From positions 1-41,003 of the forward strand of contig CAJQHM010000057.1 in NCBI GenBank assembly GCA_905478195.1: 41,003 bases of DNA, written 5' to 3'. Origin of the DNA: an uncultured Pseudomonadales bacterium (GTDB lineage Bacteria > Pseudomonadota > Gammaproteobacteria > Pseudomonadales > Pseudohongiellaceae). Position numbers and translations under genes: made by a program. The notes beneath the pieces were generated by a model. It was not told the origin of the DNA. It did no database searches and saw only the letters and a program-made list of their open reading frames with translations. Within the stretch, counting starts at the first letter, position 1. Each line of letters begins with the position of its first letter. Shown here in pieces: positions 8,624 through 18,095 of this stretch.

Positions 8624-9076
8624 TTGATCCTAAACAGCTTTCCCAAGAATGACGAACCAATCTCTGCCCTAGGCTTTGACTATGGCACGCAGCGCATAGG
8701 GGTGGCATTTGGCCAGAGTCTCACCGGCACGGCGCAACCTATCTGTGTTTTGAGAGCTAGAGATGGCATTCCGGACTGGGCCGAGATCGAATCATTGATA
8801 GCCGAATGGAGGCCAAACCTATTTGTGGTGGGCCTTCCCTACAATCTCGACGGGAGCGAGAGTGATCTAATGGTCAGAGCTGTAAAATTTGCCAATCGCC
8901 TCAATGGCCGCTTCAACAAACCTAGTTACGGAATGGACGAACGACTCTCTTCTGTTGAGGCCGCCGAGCAGGTTCTGGAGGAGAATTGGGGCTCAAAAAA
9001 AAGAGCTGCTATAGATGACATAGCAGCTCAGATTATTTTACAAAATTGGTTCTCTGAATTGGCTGCCAATAAATAG
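8624..9076 (+). CDS. ruvX: RuvX/YqgF Holliday-junction resolvase-like nuclease, pre-16S rRNA processing
   Basis: A 150-residue RNase H-fold protein. Catalytic acids are visible in GFDYGTQRIGVAFG (Asp19), in GMDERLSSVEA and in AIDDIAAQIIL. The family matures the 5' end of 16S rRNA in E. coli and is often essential. The start is uncertain: no ATG or GTG precedes the conserved core, and TTG at 8624 is the only ordinary alternative start, with no clear Shine-Dalgarno. The frame is the same as that of yqgE, whose TAA (8597-8599) is eight codons upstream. An ATT at 8609 is a second possibility. Expression probably depends on coupling to yqgE. Confidence 0.92.
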   Translation: MILNSFPKNDEPISALGFDYGTQRIGVAFGQSLTGTAQPICVLRARDGIPDWAEIESLIAEWRPNLFVVGLPYNLDGSESDLMVRAVKFANRLNGRFNKPSYGMDERLSSVEAAEQVLEENWGSKKRAAIDDIAAQIILQNWFSELAANK

Positions 9077-9100
9077 CACCAGGCAGTCACAAAGACGAGC

Positions 9101-10135
9101 TTAAAAAGACTCCGGCATCTTCGCCTTAAGCTTCGCCTCTTCTCTCGTTATCATACCCTTCGCCAACAGATCCTTCAGACACTGATCCAATGTCTGCATT
9201 CCCATACCAGCACCCGTTTGAATCGCTGAATACATCTGTGCAACCTTATCTTCACGAATTAAGTTTCTAATTGCCGGACTACCCATCATGATTTCATGTG
9301 CGGCCACTCGGCCACCACCAGGTTTCTTCATGAGAGCTTGAGAAATAACAGCCTGCAATGATTCTGACAACATTGATCGAACCATATCTTTCTCAGCCGC
9401 CGGAAATACATCGATAACCCTGTCGATCGTTTTCGCTGCAGAGGTAGTATGCAGCGTACCGAAAACCAAGTGACCGGTTTCGGCCGCAGTTAGTGCCAGA
9501 CGAATAGTTTCCAAGTCACGCAGCTCACCCACGAGAATGATGTCAGGGTCTTCGCGCAAGGCTGATCGTAGCGCCTCATTAAACCCATGTGTATCACGGT
9601 GAACTTCGCGCTGGTTCACCAAGCATTTTTTGCTTTGATGAACAAATTCTATAGGGTCTTCAATGGTGAGAATGTGCTCGTACTTGGATTCGTTAATGTA
9701 ATCGACCATCGCGGCGAGCGTTGTACTCTTACCTGAACCCGTAGGCCCCGTTACTACAACCAGCCCTCTAGGCACATCAGAGATTTTTCTAAAAACCTCC
9801 CCCATGCCAAGCTGTTCCATCGTTAGAACTTTTGAGGGAATAGTTCGAAAGACTGCTGCGGAGCCGCGGTTCTGCATGAAAGCGTTGACACGAAATCGAG
9901 CAAGATTTGGTACTTCGAATGAGAAGTCGGTTTCCAAGAACTCTTCATAATCTTTGCGCTGCTTATCGTTCATGATTTCATAAATAAGCGAGTGCACTTC
10001 CTTATGGTCCATCTCCGGCACATTGATTCGTCGGATGTCACCATCGACACGAATGAGAGGAGGCATGCCAGCCGTAATATGTAAATCCGATGCACCCTGT
10101 TTTACACTGAATCCGAGTAGTTCTGTAATATCAAT
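9101..10135 (-). CDS. pilT: Type IV pilus retraction ATPase PilT (ATT start)
   Basis: PilT powers depolymerisation of type IV pili at the inner-membrane base. The protein has Walker A GPTGSGKST (130-138), the Asp box ILTIEDPIEF, Walker B DPDIILVGELRD, the His box TGHLVFGTLHTT and the retraction motif AIRNLIREDK. An ATG at 10066 would begin at PPLIRVDG and lack the first 23 residues. The upstream frame reads IDITELLGFSVKQGASDLHI, which matches the PilT N-terminus exactly when the first codon, ATT at 10135, is taken as the start. The frame closes with TAA only three codons earlier. With the ATT start the protein has 344 residues, equal to P. aeruginosa PilT. Read on the minus strand, convergent with ruvX. 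Confidence 0.95.
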   Translation of the reverse strand: MDITELLGFSVKQGASDLHITAGMPPLIRVDGDIRRINVPEMDHKEVHSLIYEIMNDKQRKDYEEFLETDFSFEVPNLARFRVNAFMQNRGSAAVFRTIPSKVLTMEQLGMGEVFRKISDVPRGLVVVTGPTGSGKSTTLAAMVDYINESKYEHILTIEDPIEFVHQSKKCLVNQREVHRDTHGFNEALRSALREDPDIILVGELRDLETIRLALTAAETGHLVFGTLHTTSAAKTIDRVIDVFPAAEKDMVRSMLSESLQAVISQALMKKPGGGRVAAHEIMMGSPAIRNLIREDKVAQMYSAIQTGAGMGMQTLDQCLKDLLAKGMITREEAKLKAKMPESF

Positions 10136-10147
10136 TAGCCTTCCTTA
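10133..10147 (-). promoter_or_regulatory. Shine-Dalgarno and ATT initiation codon of pilT
   Basis: On the minus strand the order is TAAGGA (10147-10142), six bases AGGCTA overlapping a second GG pair, then ATT (10135-10133) followed by GAT ATT ACA. The spacing is ideal for AGGA, and the in-frame TAA is part of the Shine-Dalgarno itself, so translation cannot start farther upstream. ATT starts are known for E. coli infC and pcnB, where IF3 discriminates against them. Confidence 0.7.
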
Positions 10148-10306
10148 CCGCCTTTATAATTTTTCTATTGTGATGCTCTAGTGTTTATCGAAAAATAGCT
10201 GATTATGTGATGCCTATAACACTAGCCAATAGTCACATCCTCCCCTATAGTACCTGTCCTTTAGAGAATATCCCATACCCGGCAAGCGCATAAATCAATT
10301 CAACAC

Positions 10307-10990
10307 GTGACCACCATAGCAGAAAATATTAGACGGCTGACCGGCCAAATACGGGAGCTTGAGCAACTGTACGAGCGCCCAATCGGCAGCGTGAAACTTC
10401 TGGCCGTGAGCAAGCGACACACGATAGAGAGCATCATTGCTGCCAGCGAGGCCGGTATTCAAGATTTCGGCGAGAATTACCTGCAGGAAGCCTTAGATAA
10501 AATACAGAAATTGTCTCCAATACGCGCTAACTGGCACTTTATTGGGCCCATTCAGTCGAATAAGACCAAGCCCATTGCCGAAAATTTCCAGTGGGTGCAT
10601 AGCGTAGACCGCCTAAAGATTGCTCAGCGCCTGAGCGAACAGCGCGGCCCTAGCCGCCCAGAACTGAACGTCTGTGTTCAGATTAACCTTTCAGCCGAGG
10701 CCAGCAAGTCCGGCGTAGCTCTGGATGAGGCACAGACCCTTTGCGATAGTATCGAGGCGCTACCAAATCTTAGATTACGCGGACTGATGGCGATCCCGGC
10801 GGCTCTGCCCGATATCGAGTCACAACGGCAATCATTCCGCTCTCTGGCGATCGAATTTGCCAGAATCAAGGCCCGCTATGCGCAGCTAGACACACTATCC
10901 ATGGGCATGAGCAATGATTTCGAGGCCGCCATTGCCGAAGGTTCCACACTTATTCGAATAGGCACAGCAATATTCGGCCATCGCGACTAA
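10307..10990 (+). CDS. yggS: YggS/PROSC family pyridoxal phosphate homeostasis protein
   Basis: A 227-residue alanine-racemase-fold protein that binds PLP without known catalysis and keeps free PLP and amino-acid pools balanced. The PLP lysine is Lys36 in LLAVSKRHT. Other family blocks are DFGENYLQEALDKI, WHFIGPIQSNK and the C-terminal LSMGMSNDFEAAI and IRIGTAIFG. The start is GTG at 10307 with no strong Shine-Dalgarno. It opens the plus-strand cluster yggS-proC-yggT-yggU, a conserved gammaproteobacterial arrangement beside divergent pilT; the 171 bases between the two genes must hold both promoters. Confidence 0.95.
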   Translation: MTTIAENIRRLTGQIRELEQLYERPIGSVKLLAVSKRHTIESIIAASEAGIQDFGENYLQEALDKIQKLSPIRANWHFIGPIQSNKTKPIAENFQWVHSVDRLKIAQRLSEQRGPSRPELNVCVQINLSAEASKSGVALDEAQTLCDSIEALPNLRLRGLMAIPAALPDIESQRQSFRSLAIEFARIKARYAQLDTLSMGMSNDFEAAIAEGSTLIRIGTAIFGHRD

Positions 10991-11127
10991 GCAGACTGTG
11001 TGCCTTTTTCAGTGATTGAAAGCCTGGCAAACTAATTATCTAGCCCTCTGTAAATACGATAGAATATGCGCTGTTTCAAGCCGCCTGCTACGCTACGATG
11101 AGGCAATAGCTTGGCCAAGGAGAAATT

Positions 11128-11952
11128 TTGAATAGCACTAAGATTGGCTTTATTGGCGCGGGAAACATGGCCAACAGCTTAATTCGCGGCCTTATCGCCA
11201 AGAGCACGCTCGCGCAGAATATCTGGGCCAGCGACCTGGATGCCGACAAGCTTAACTTGCTTGCCAGCGAATGTGGAATCCGTGCGGGTAGCAATCACGA
11301 CATAGCAGCTAATGCCGACGTGATCGTTTTGGCTGTAAAGCCTCAGGTAATGAAAGTCGCCAGTCAGGCATTGGCCGCAGATCTGAATGGTCGAGCAGTA
11401 TTATTGATATCTATCGCCGCTGGCATTACCACCTCACACTTGGAAAATTGGTTAGGGCAATCCGCTGCTATCGTGCGCTGCATGCCGAATACCCCTGCCC
11501 TCGTTGGCTTGGGTGCCAGTGGCTTATTTGCCAACTCGCGGGTTTCAAAGGAGCAACAGCAGCTAGCAGAGAATGTAATGAGTGCCGTAGGCTTTGTTAG
11601 CTGGGTCGATAAGGATTCAGACATCGACATCGTCACCGCCGTTTCCGGGAGCGGGCCTGCGTATTTTTTCCTTTTCATGGAAGCCATGCAGGCCACTGCC
11701 AAAGAGATGGGGCTTAGTGAAGAGTTGGCCAGAGAGCTCACTTATCACACAGCAGCGGGCGCCGCAGCACTCGCGCGGCAAAGCAAGGACAATATTGCCA
11801 CTCTGCGCAAGAACGTAACTTCTCCAGGAGGGACTACGGAGCAAGCCATTTTACAATTTGAAAGCGGTGATCTTCGAGGCTTAGTGGCCAAGGCCCTGAA
11901 TGCAGCCAGAACACGCTCTGTTGAACTGGCCGAAGAAACAGATAACACGTAG
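11128..11952 (+). CDS. proC: Pyrroline-5-carboxylate reductase
   Basis: Reduces pyrroline-5-carboxylate to proline with NAD(P)H, the last step of proline synthesis. The 274-residue protein has the Rossmann loop GFIGAGNMANS (7-17), the block AVKPQVMK, SGSGPAYFFLFMEAM, and TSPGGTTEQAI near the C-terminus, all typical. Translation starts at TTG (11128); AAGGAG at 11117-11122 lies five bases upstream, which decides this start. Follows yggS and precedes yggT. Confidence 0.97.
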   Translation: MNSTKIGFIGAGNMANSLIRGLIAKSTLAQNIWASDLDADKLNLLASECGIRAGSNHDIAANADVIVLAVKPQVMKVASQALAADLNGRAVLLISIAAGITTSHLENWLGQSAAIVRCMPNTPALVGLGASGLFANSRVSKEQQQLAENVMSAVGFVSWVDKDSDIDIVTAVSGSGPAYFFLFMEAMQATAKEMGLSEELARELTYHTAAGAAALARQSKDNIATLRKNVTSPGGTTEQAILQFESGDLRGLVAKALNAARTRSVELAEETDNT

Positions 11953-12018
11953 TATCTAATAAACATCAGCAGCTAGTTGGAATAGTTATTCCTTTAGTGA
12001 AATTTACAGATTTTGGAC

Positions 12019-12618
12019 ATGGGAATTATGGGAAGCTCTGCAGCATTAATCTTTAACACGATTGTTGGAATTTACTTACTGGCCGTATTGCTACGATTCC
12101 TTCTGCAAGTTGCAAAGGCAGATTTCTACAATCCTGTTTCTCAGGCGGTGATAAAGATCACAGACCCTATGGTCAAAGTTTTTAGAACCTTCATACCGGG
12201 ATACAGAGGCATAGATTTTTCTACGCTTGTGCTGGCATTTCTGATCGAGGCTGCGGCGATCTGCATGCTGATTATTCTTTATGGCGGTACCATACCAGGC
12301 GTTGGCTCCATCGTAACCTGGGCATTCGTTGGTGTAGTCTTGTTTATTATTAGTATTTACTACTATGCAATATTGGCATCGATCATCATGTCATTCGTTA
12401 TGATGTTCTCGGGAAGCACTAGCCCTCATCCGCTGCTACTATTGGTCTGGCAGTTGACTGAGCCGGTTATGGCGCCGGTGAGAAAGATAGTTCCGCCAAT
12501 GGGCGGGCTGGACTTTTCTCCGATCTTTATTTTTATCGCTATTCAGCTTATTCAAAATTTCATTCTCTCTACCTTCGGCATTAATCAACAGCATGCGATG
12601 GTTATCGTTGGCATCTAA
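12019..12618 (+). CDS. yggT: YggT family integral membrane protein
   Basis: About 200 residues with two copies of the YGGT domain. Each copy has a hydrophobic helix followed by the pattern seen in VLLRFLLQVAKADFYNPVSQ and, in the second half, in LLVWQLTEPVMAPVRKIVP with MGGLDFSPI. Four membrane helices are expected. The family is linked to osmotic and K+ stress in some bacteria, but the mechanism is unknown. Possible starts are TTG 12013, ATG 12019 and ATG 12028; the last fits the usual spacing to the first helix best, and none has a strong Shine-Dalgarno. Confidence 0.93.
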   Translation: MGIMGSSAALIFNTIVGIYLLAVLLRFLLQVAKADFYNPVSQAVIKITDPMVKVFRTFIPGYRGIDFSTLVLAFLIEAAAICMLIILYGGTIPGVGSIVTWAFVGVVLFIISIYYYAILASIIMSFVMMFSGSTSPHPLLLLVWQLTEPVMAPVRKIVPPMGGLDFSPIFIFIAIQLIQNFILSTFGINQQHAMVIVGI

Positions 12619-12660
12619 ACAATTTCTCCCTAAAGTCTATGAGTAGGTATTGTCTGCGCT

Positions 12661-12957
12661 ATGTACTATAGATGGGAGCAAGAAGCCTTATACTTGGACT
12701 GCAGCATTCAGCCAAAATCCAACGAAGATAGAATAGTTGGGCCGGTAGGCGAGAGCCTCAAGATTCGAATCTGCGCCGCGCCGACAGATGGAAAGGCAAA
12801 CAAACAACTGATCCGTTTCTTGGCGAAGAAATTTCATACCAAACAAACGGCTACAACTATAGTCAACGGACAGACGAACCGACATAAAAGATTGTGCATC
12901 AAAAAACTCCTGACTATTCCCGATGGTTTAGACATGGTCGAGGACAGGCTTACATAA
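12661..12957 (+). CDS. yggU: YggU/DUF167 family protein
   Basis: A 98-residue DUF167 protein. The signature lies at LKIRICAAPTDGKANKQLIRFLAKKF, and the IVNGQTNRHKRLCI strand follows; the family usually has SG-x(3)-R-K-x-V/I at that place, here changed to NGQTNRHKRLCI. The molecular function is unknown. The gene immediately follows yggT, as in E. coli and Pseudomonas, and precedes metX by 18 bases. Confidence 0.9.
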   Translation: MYYRWEQEALYLDCSIQPKSNEDRIVGPVGESLKIRICAAPTDGKANKQLIRFLAKKFHTKQTATTIVNGQTNRHKRLCIKKLLTIPDGLDMVEDRLT

Positions 12958-12975
12958 TCTAGGCTCCAATTTATA

Positions 12976-14178
12976 ATGACAGACTCGATACCCACAGACT
13001 CGGTCGGCCTGGTAAAACCACAGGTCTACAAATTCGATGAGCCACTGACTCTTCGAAGCGGCAAGGTATTGCCCGAGTATGAGCTGGTGGTTGAGACCTA
13101 TGGCACATTGAATAGCAAAAAGACTAATGCGGTACTGATCTGTCATGCACTTAGCGGGGACCATCATGCTGCAGGCTATAATAGCGAGGCGGATACCAAG
13201 CCCGGTTGGTGGGATCACTGCATCGGGCCAGGCAAGGCGATAGATACGAATCTTTTCTACGTGGTTAGCCTAAATAATCTAGGCGGCTGCGCAGGAAGCA
13301 CCGGCCCCGCCTCGATTAATCCAGAGACCAGTAAGTACTATGGCCCCGACTTTCCTGTAGTCACCGTTCGCGACTGGGTAAACAGCCAACTGCGCCTGAT
13401 GGACCGTATGCAAATTCCTGAATGGGCAGCTGTGGTCGGAGGTAGCCTGGGTGGTATGCAGGTGCTGCGCTGGGCGATTAGTTATCCGGAGCGTATGCGT
13501 CATGCGATCTGTATAGCAGCCGCGCCAAAATTATCCGCGCAGAATATTGCATTTAATGAAGTGGCGCGTCATTCGATCACCAGTGACGCAAATTTTCGTG
13601 AGGGTCGCTATCTTGAGGAAGGTACCTATCCTAAACAGGGTTTGATGCTTGCCCGTATGGTTGGCCACATTACCTATCTATCGGATAGCGCGATGCGCGC
13701 TAAATTTGGCAAATCTGCTCCTGATTTCGAGCAGGAAACCTCTGAAAATTTTGGTAGAGACTTGCGCTCGGGAAAACTGAGTTTTGGATTCGATGTAGAT
13801 TTTCAGGTAGAGAGTTATCTGCATTATCAGGGTGAGCGCTTCTCCGAGAACTTTGATGCCAATACTTATCTGCTAATGACGAAGGCTTTAGACTACTTCG
13901 ATCCGACGGTGGACTTCGAAGGGGATTTATCGAAAGCTTTTGAAAATAGCGACTGCAAATTTCTACTTATGTCATTCAGCACCGACTGGAGGTTTCCGCC
14001 GGAGCGATCTCGGGAAATCGTCAACGATTTGTTAAAGGCGGGTAGAGAAGTTAGCTATCTCGAAATCGAAGCTGACCAGGGTCACGATGCGTTCTTGCTG
14101 CCAATCCCTCGCTACGTAAAAGCACTGTCAGGATATTTGCAGCGCGTACATCAGGAGAATGAAAGCAATGCGTCCTGA
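12976..14178 (+). CDS. metX: Homoserine O-acyltransferase MetX
   Basis: Activates homoserine by acyl transfer from acyl-CoA in methionine synthesis. It is an alpha/beta-hydrolase of 400 residues with nucleophile Ser157 in [11 protein letters not shown], Asp337 in [12 protein letters not shown] and His370 in [26 protein letters not shown] is the conserved oxyanion/substrate block. In Pseudomonas relatives linked to metW this enzyme uses succinyl-CoA, so homoserine O-succinyltransferase (MetXS) is as likely as the acetyltransferase; I cannot decide from sequence alone. The gene overlaps metW. Confidence 0.95.
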   Translation: MTDSIPTDSVGLVKPQVYKFDEPLTLRSGKVLPEYELVVETYGTLNSKKTNAVLICHALSGDHHAAGYNSEADTKPGWWDHCIGPGKAIDTNLFYVVSLNNLGGCAGSTGPASINPETSKYYGPDFPVVTVRDWVNSQLRLMDRMQIPEWAAVVGGSLGGMQVLRWAISYPERMRHAICIAAAPKLSAQNIAFNEVARHSITSDANFREGRYLEEGTYPKQGLMLARMVGHITYLSDSAMRAKFGKSAPDFEQETSENFGRDLRSGKLSFGFDVDFQVESYLHYQGERFSENFDANTYLLMTKALDYFDPTVDFEGDLSKAFENSDCKFLLMSFSTDWRFPPERSREIVNDLLKAGREVSYLEIEADQGHDAFLLPIPRYVKALSGYLQRVHQENESNAS

Positions 14179-14767
14179 TCTGGAGATTATACAGCAGTGG
14201 ATACAACCCAACAGTAAGGTTCTTGATCTTGGTTGTGGCGATGGCAGCCTGTTGCATTATCTACAAGCAACAAAAAATGTTCATGGTATCGGACTGGAAA
14301 TCGATGCAGAAAATATTCAACATTGTCTCGAGAATGGCACTAACGTCATCGAACAGAATCTTGATAAAGGCCTGTCCAATTTTCGATCCGAGAGCTTCGA
14401 TACCGTGCTCTTGGCGCAGACACTACAGGCTCTCAGCAAACCAGACCACTTGATCGATGAGATGCTGCGCATCGGCAAGAACGGTATCGTTACCTTCCCT
14501 AACTTTGGTAACTGGAAGAGCAGGCTCTATCTGGCGAGTCGAGGGCGCATGCCAGTTTCGAAGTTTATACCGCATTCTTGGTACAACACGCCGAATATTC
14601 ATTTTTGCACGGTAAAGGATTTCGATGCGCTATGCGCAGAGAAGAACATTAAGATACTGGCCAGAACGGTTGTGGATCTGGAGCATCAGGGCAGTTGGTA
14701 TATGCGAGCCTGGCCCAACCTGCTGGGTGAAATCGCGATCTACCATATTAGCAAGAACACCGATTAA
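14168..14767 (+). CDS. metW: Methionine biosynthesis protein MetW
   Basis: A class I methyltransferase-like protein of 199 residues ([12 protein letters not shown]...) that works together with MetX in methionine synthesis in Pseudomonas-type bacteria. The SAM-like loop is VLDLGCGDG. Conserved blocks [14 protein letters not shown] and WPNLLGEI confirm the family. The open frame begins at ATG 14159, but family proteins start at the M of MRPDLE (14168). The gene overlaps the end of metX by 11 bases, with GGAG inside the metX coding end, so translation is likely coupled. Confidence 0.94.
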   Translation: MRPDLEIIQQWIQPNSKVLDLGCGDGSLLHYLQATKNVHGIGLEIDAENIQHCLENGTNVIEQNLDKGLSNFRSESFDTVLLAQTLQALSKPDHLIDEMLRIGKNGIVTFPNFGNWKSRLYLASRGRMPVSKFIPHSWYNTPNIHFCTVKDFDALCAEKNIKILARTVVDLEHQGSWYMRAWPNLLGEIAIYHISKNTD

Positions 14768-14791
14768 GCTTGTCAGGGACCACAGATCAGC

Positions 14792-15394
14792 ATGCGAAAA
14801 GTAATTCTAGCTAGCGGCAACAAAGGTAAGCTCGTTGAGCTACAGGCTATTCTCCAACAGAAAGACGTACATCTGGTACCGCAGTCGGAGTTCGCGGTGG
14901 TTGATGCCGATGAGACAGGTCTTAGTTTCGTCGAGAATGCATTGATTAAGGCGCGTCATGCCTGCCTCGCAACTGGACTGCCCGCGATTTCCGACGACAG
15001 TGGTATCGAAGTGGACGCACTAGGCGGCGAGCCTGGCATCTATTCCGCGCGTTATGCCGGTTCCCATGGCGCTGCCGCCGAAAAAGAGAATAACGCCAAG
15101 TTACTGCATGAATTGCGAAACATTCCCGAGGCAGAACGTACGGCGAGATTTCAGTGTGTTATCACCTATATGCGTCATGACAAAGATCCCATGCCTTTAA
15201 TCTGCCAGGGCACCTGGGAAGGCCGCATTCTATTCGCCGAAGAAGGTGCGAATGGCTTTGGCTATGATCCGCTATTCTATGTACCAAGCCACGGCTGCGC
15301 TTCTGCGCTGCTGGACCCCGCAACGAAGAACGCTATCAGTCATAGAGGTCAAGCGCTCGCGCAGCTATTAAAATGCTGGAACTCCCACCACTAA
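14792..15394 (+). CDS. rdgB: dITP/XTP pyrophosphatase (RdgB/HAM1)
   Basis: Hydrolyses dITP, XTP and related deaminated purine triphosphates to monophosphates, keeping them out of DNA and RNA. The 200-residue protein shows the N-terminal SGNKGKLVELQ motif, the catalytic ISDDSGIEVDALGGEPGIYSARYAG region (split here: ISDDSGIEVDALGG, then EPGIYSARYAG), and the C-terminal GANGFGYDPLFYVP and SHRGQAL motifs. The end overlaps the start of hemW by 22 bases, so the pair is probably translated together. Confidence 0.96.
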   Translation: MRKVILASGNKGKLVELQAILQQKDVHLVPQSEFAVVDADETGLSFVENALIKARHACLATGLPAISDDSGIEVDALGGEPGIYSARYAGSHGAAAEKENNAKLLHELRNIPEAERTARFQCVITYMRHDKDPMPLICQGTWEGRILFAEEGANGFGYDPLFYVPSHGCASALLDPATKNAISHRGQALAQLLKCWNSHH

Positions 15395-16524
15395 GTCTCT
15401 ACATCCACATACCCTGGTGTGTGAAGAAGTGTCCCTACTGCGATTTCAATTCTCATGAAGTTCAATCTAGCTTGCCGGAAGCAGATTACGTTGAGACTCT
15501 CTGTCAGGATTTCGACCGTGACTATGCCTTCTGTGAAGGCCGCTCTATTCAGTCTATTTTTATTGGCGGAGGCACACCCAGCCTGTTCGCTGCGAAGTCT
15601 TTCGAGAAACTTCTGCTACATATTCAAGCTGGGGCCACACTCAGCAGCGAATGCGAAATTACCCTCGAGGCGAATCCCGGCACGGCGGAGGCTGAGAAAT
15701 TTTCTGGCTACCGCGCAGCTGGAATAAATCGCCTGTCCATCGGCATTCAGAGTTTCAATGACCTTCAGCTGCAAAATCTAGGCCGCATCCATTCGGCCAA
15801 TGAATCTAAACGGGCGATCGACTATGCCCGAAGAGCCGGCTTCGAAAATTTCAACCTGGATCTGATGCATGGCTTGCCCGGGCAGAAGGAGGCCGATGCT
15901 CTAGACGATCTGAAATCCGTAATCGATTTCGAACCGATACACATCTCTTGGTATCAACTCACTATCGAACCCAATACGGTGTTCTATGCGCGGCCACCGA
16001 AACTGCCTTCTGAGGATGTATTGAACACATTGGAAGAGGCCGGTCTCACTCTACTGCAAGACTCGGGCTATCAACGCTATGAGGTATCGGCTTTCGCAAA
16101 GCAGGGCTGCCACTCTCGGCATAATCTAAATTATTGGGAGTTTGGCGATTACATCGGCATTGGAGCAGGCGCTCATGGTAAAATCACACTACTAGAGACC
16201 GGCAACGGACCTGATACGATTGTGAGGACGCTCAAGCACAGGCAACCAAATCACTACTTGAGGAGCTGCATTAATCGCGACCTCAAACATATCGAGATTA
16301 GCGAAGACGATCGGGCCCTGGAGTTCCTATTGAATGCCCTGCGCAGTAGACACGGCTTTACAGAGTCGATGTTTCAAGCTAGAACCGGACTCTCTTTTAG
16401 CGTAATTGGAAAGAAGGTAGAATACCTTATCGTAAGAGGACTTCTGCAGAAGCAAGAAGGTCGCATATCCGCCTCTTACAAGGGCTATCGACTACTGAAT
16501 AGTCTCTTGCAAGAATTTCTTTAA
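15373..16524 (+). CDS. hemW: Radical SAM haem chaperone HemW
   Basis: A 383-residue HemN-like radical SAM protein. The cluster-binding motif is [17 protein letters not shown] with Cys16, Cys20 and Cys23; [11 protein letters not shown] and EANPGT follow. Phe25 after the third Cys marks the HemW branch, which moves haem to proteins and is not the oxygen-independent coproporphyrinogen oxidase HemN. The HemN C-terminal domain is at about 300-375. Start ATG lies within the end of rdgB, the usual gammaproteobacterial order. Confidence 0.94.
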   Translation: MLELPPLSLYIHIPWCVKKCPYCDFNSHEVQSSLPEADYVETLCQDFDRDYAFCEGRSIQSIFIGGGTPSLFAAKSFEKLLLHIQAGATLSSECEITLEANPGTAEAEKFSGYRAAGINRLSIGIQSFNDLQLQNLGRIHSANESKRAIDYARRAGFENFNLDLMHGLPGQKEADALDDLKSVIDFEPIHISWYQLTIEPNTVFYARPPKLPSEDVLNTLEEAGLTLLQDSGYQRYEVSAFAKQGCHSRHNLNYWEFGDYIGIGAGAHGKITLLETGNGPDTIVRTLKHRQPNHYLRSCINRDLKHIEISEDDRALEFLLNALRSRHGFTESMFQARTGLSFSVIGKKVEYLIVRGLLQKQEGRISASYKGYRLLNSLLQEFL

Positions 16525-16532
16525 GGAAACCC

Positions 16533-16886
16533 ATGAAAAAATTGTACGAGAAGCACTGCGAAGCCTGTCAAATGGGTGCGCCACTGGTAACCGAGGAAGA
16601 GGCAAGAGATCTGCTGCTTAAAATACCAGCATGGAGACGAGATTTTCACGACGGTGTAGAGAAACTTAGCCGTGAGTTTCATTTCGTGGAGTTCAAAGAT
16701 GCTTTCAGTTTTACCTACAAGCTGGCTAACCTTGCCGAGCGCGAGAATCACCACCCCTCGATTATGACCGAATGGGGAAAGGTAACTGTCTACTGGTGGA
16801 CTCATAAGATCAACGGCTTACATGTCAACGACTTCATCATGGCAGCGAAAACTGACATGATTGCCAAGCTCTCCGCTCCCTCCTAA
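16533..16886 (+). CDS. phhB: Pterin-4a-carbinolamine dehydratase
   Basis: Dehydrates 4a-hydroxytetrahydropterin to recycle the cofactor of phenylalanine hydroxylase. At 117 residues it has the usual size. The signature [20 protein letters not shown] gives His73, His74 and Pro75, with His91 and Asp100 completing the pattern. No phhA (phenylalanine hydroxylase) gene is in the window; many bacteria carry phhB alone. It starts eight bases after hemW with AAGGAAA before the ATG, so it probably shares the hemW transcript. Confidence 0.92.
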   Translation: MKKLYEKHCEACQMGAPLVTEEEARDLLLKIPAWRRDFHDGVEKLSREFHFVEFKDAFSFTYKLANLAERENHHPSIMTEWGKVTVYWWTHKINGLHVNDFIMAAKTDMIAKLSAPS

Positions 16887-16916
16887 CTCTCAGAAATCAT
16901 TGACTGGAGAAAATCT

Positions 16917-18074
16917 GTGTCGGTTAATTCCAAAGTCCTGCTTAGGCAGCTCAACGATGTTGTCAGCTTACCGAGTGTTAGCTCTGCAAATACTAATATC
17001 GACACGAGCAATAAAGCCGTCATCGACTATCTGGCTGACCAATTCGAAGCGCTGGGATTCGGCTGCGAGATTATCCCTATTTCTGGTAGCGAAAAAGCCA
17101 AGTTCAACCTCATAGCCACGCTCGGCTCCGGTCCCGGAGGTTTGGTTCTCGCAGGTCATACCGATACAGTCCCACTCGATGAAGAACTGTGGTCGGTCAA
17201 TCCATTTAATGTGACGGAGAAAAATGGCAAGCTGTATGGACTAGGCGTTACCGACATGAAGGGTTTCTTTCCAATTATCATGGAAGCCGTTAAGCCGCTT
17301 CTTGAGAATAATTTCAAGGAGCCACTTATAGTTCTCGCAACGGCAGACGAAGAGACGTCTATGCAGGGTGCTCGAAGTATTGCCGCGATGGGACGCCCTA
17401 AGGCTAGAGCTGCGATCATTGGTGAACCTACCGGTCTTCAGCCGGTTAAGGCGCACAAGGGAATCATGATGGATTCCGTCCGCCTGTTAGGCCAGAGCGG
17501 TCATTCTTCCGACCCCTCGCTTGGCAACAACGCACTCGATGCGATGCATGCTGTTATTTCTGATCTGATGCACTACAGAGAGGAATTGAAAGAGAGATAC
17601 AGCAGTGAGCTTTTTAGTATTCCCTACCCTACTCTCAATCTTGGTGTAATCCATGGTGGCGACAACCCCAATCGAATCTGCGGGCACTGTGAGCTGGAGT
17701 TTGATATACGATTGATGCCGGGCATGCATATAGAAACAACCCGGGGAGAGATCAGGAACCGAATCTCGAGCCTTATGGACCCGCTTGGAATTCGATTCGA
17801 GTTAGCCCCCCTCTTCACCGGTGTCCCTGCATTCTTCGCCGATGAGAACAGCGCGCTTCTAAAGACCGCTGAGAAGCTGACCGGGCACGCAGGAATTAGC
17901 GTAGGATTTGGCACAGAGGGACCCTTCCTGCAGGAATTAGGTATGGACACCATAATTATGGGCCCCGGCAATATCGATCAGGCGCATCAGCCAGACGAAT
18001 ATATGTCGATAGATATGATAGAGCCGTGTCTGGATGTACTTACCAAGATGATTCGTCATCACTGCCTGTACTAG
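16917..18074 (+). CDS. argE: Acetylornithine deacetylase
   Basis: Removes acetate from N-acetylornithine to give ornithine in arginine synthesis. This is a 385-residue M20 metallohydrolase: LAGHTDTVP carries His81 and Asp83, GVTDMKG has the bridging Asp113, and ATADEETSMQGAR has the catalytic and metal glutamates 145/146. The end (GFGTEGPFLQELGMD and GPGNIDQAHQPDEY) is specific to ArgE and distinguishes it from DapE. The start is GTG at 16917 with GGAG seven bases ahead. It sits 21 bases upstream of argA, so a small arginine operon is likely. Confidence 0.95.
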   Translation: MSVNSKVLLRQLNDVVSLPSVSSANTNIDTSNKAVIDYLADQFEALGFGCEIIPISGSEKAKFNLIATLGSGPGGLVLAGHTDTVPLDEELWSVNPFNVTEKNGKLYGLGVTDMKGFFPIIMEAVKPLLENNFKEPLIVLATADEETSMQGARSIAAMGRPKARAAIIGEPTGLQPVKAHKGIMMDSVRLLGQSGHSSDPSLGNNALDAMHAVISDLMHYREELKERYSSELFSIPYPTLNLGVIHGGDNPNRICGHCELEFDIRLMPGMHIETTRGEIRNRISSLMDPLGIRFELAPLFTGVPAFFADENSALLKTAEKLTGHAGISVGFGTEGPFLQELGMDTIIMGPGNIDQAHQPDEYMSIDMIEPCLDVLTKMIRHHCLY

Positions 18075-18095
18075 CAGCCAAAAGGGAACTAAACC

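Noticed and set aside
11364..11741. 125-residue minus-strand frame opposite proC
   Set aside because: It is a shadow of a strongly conserved gene, with no family similarity or start signal of its own.
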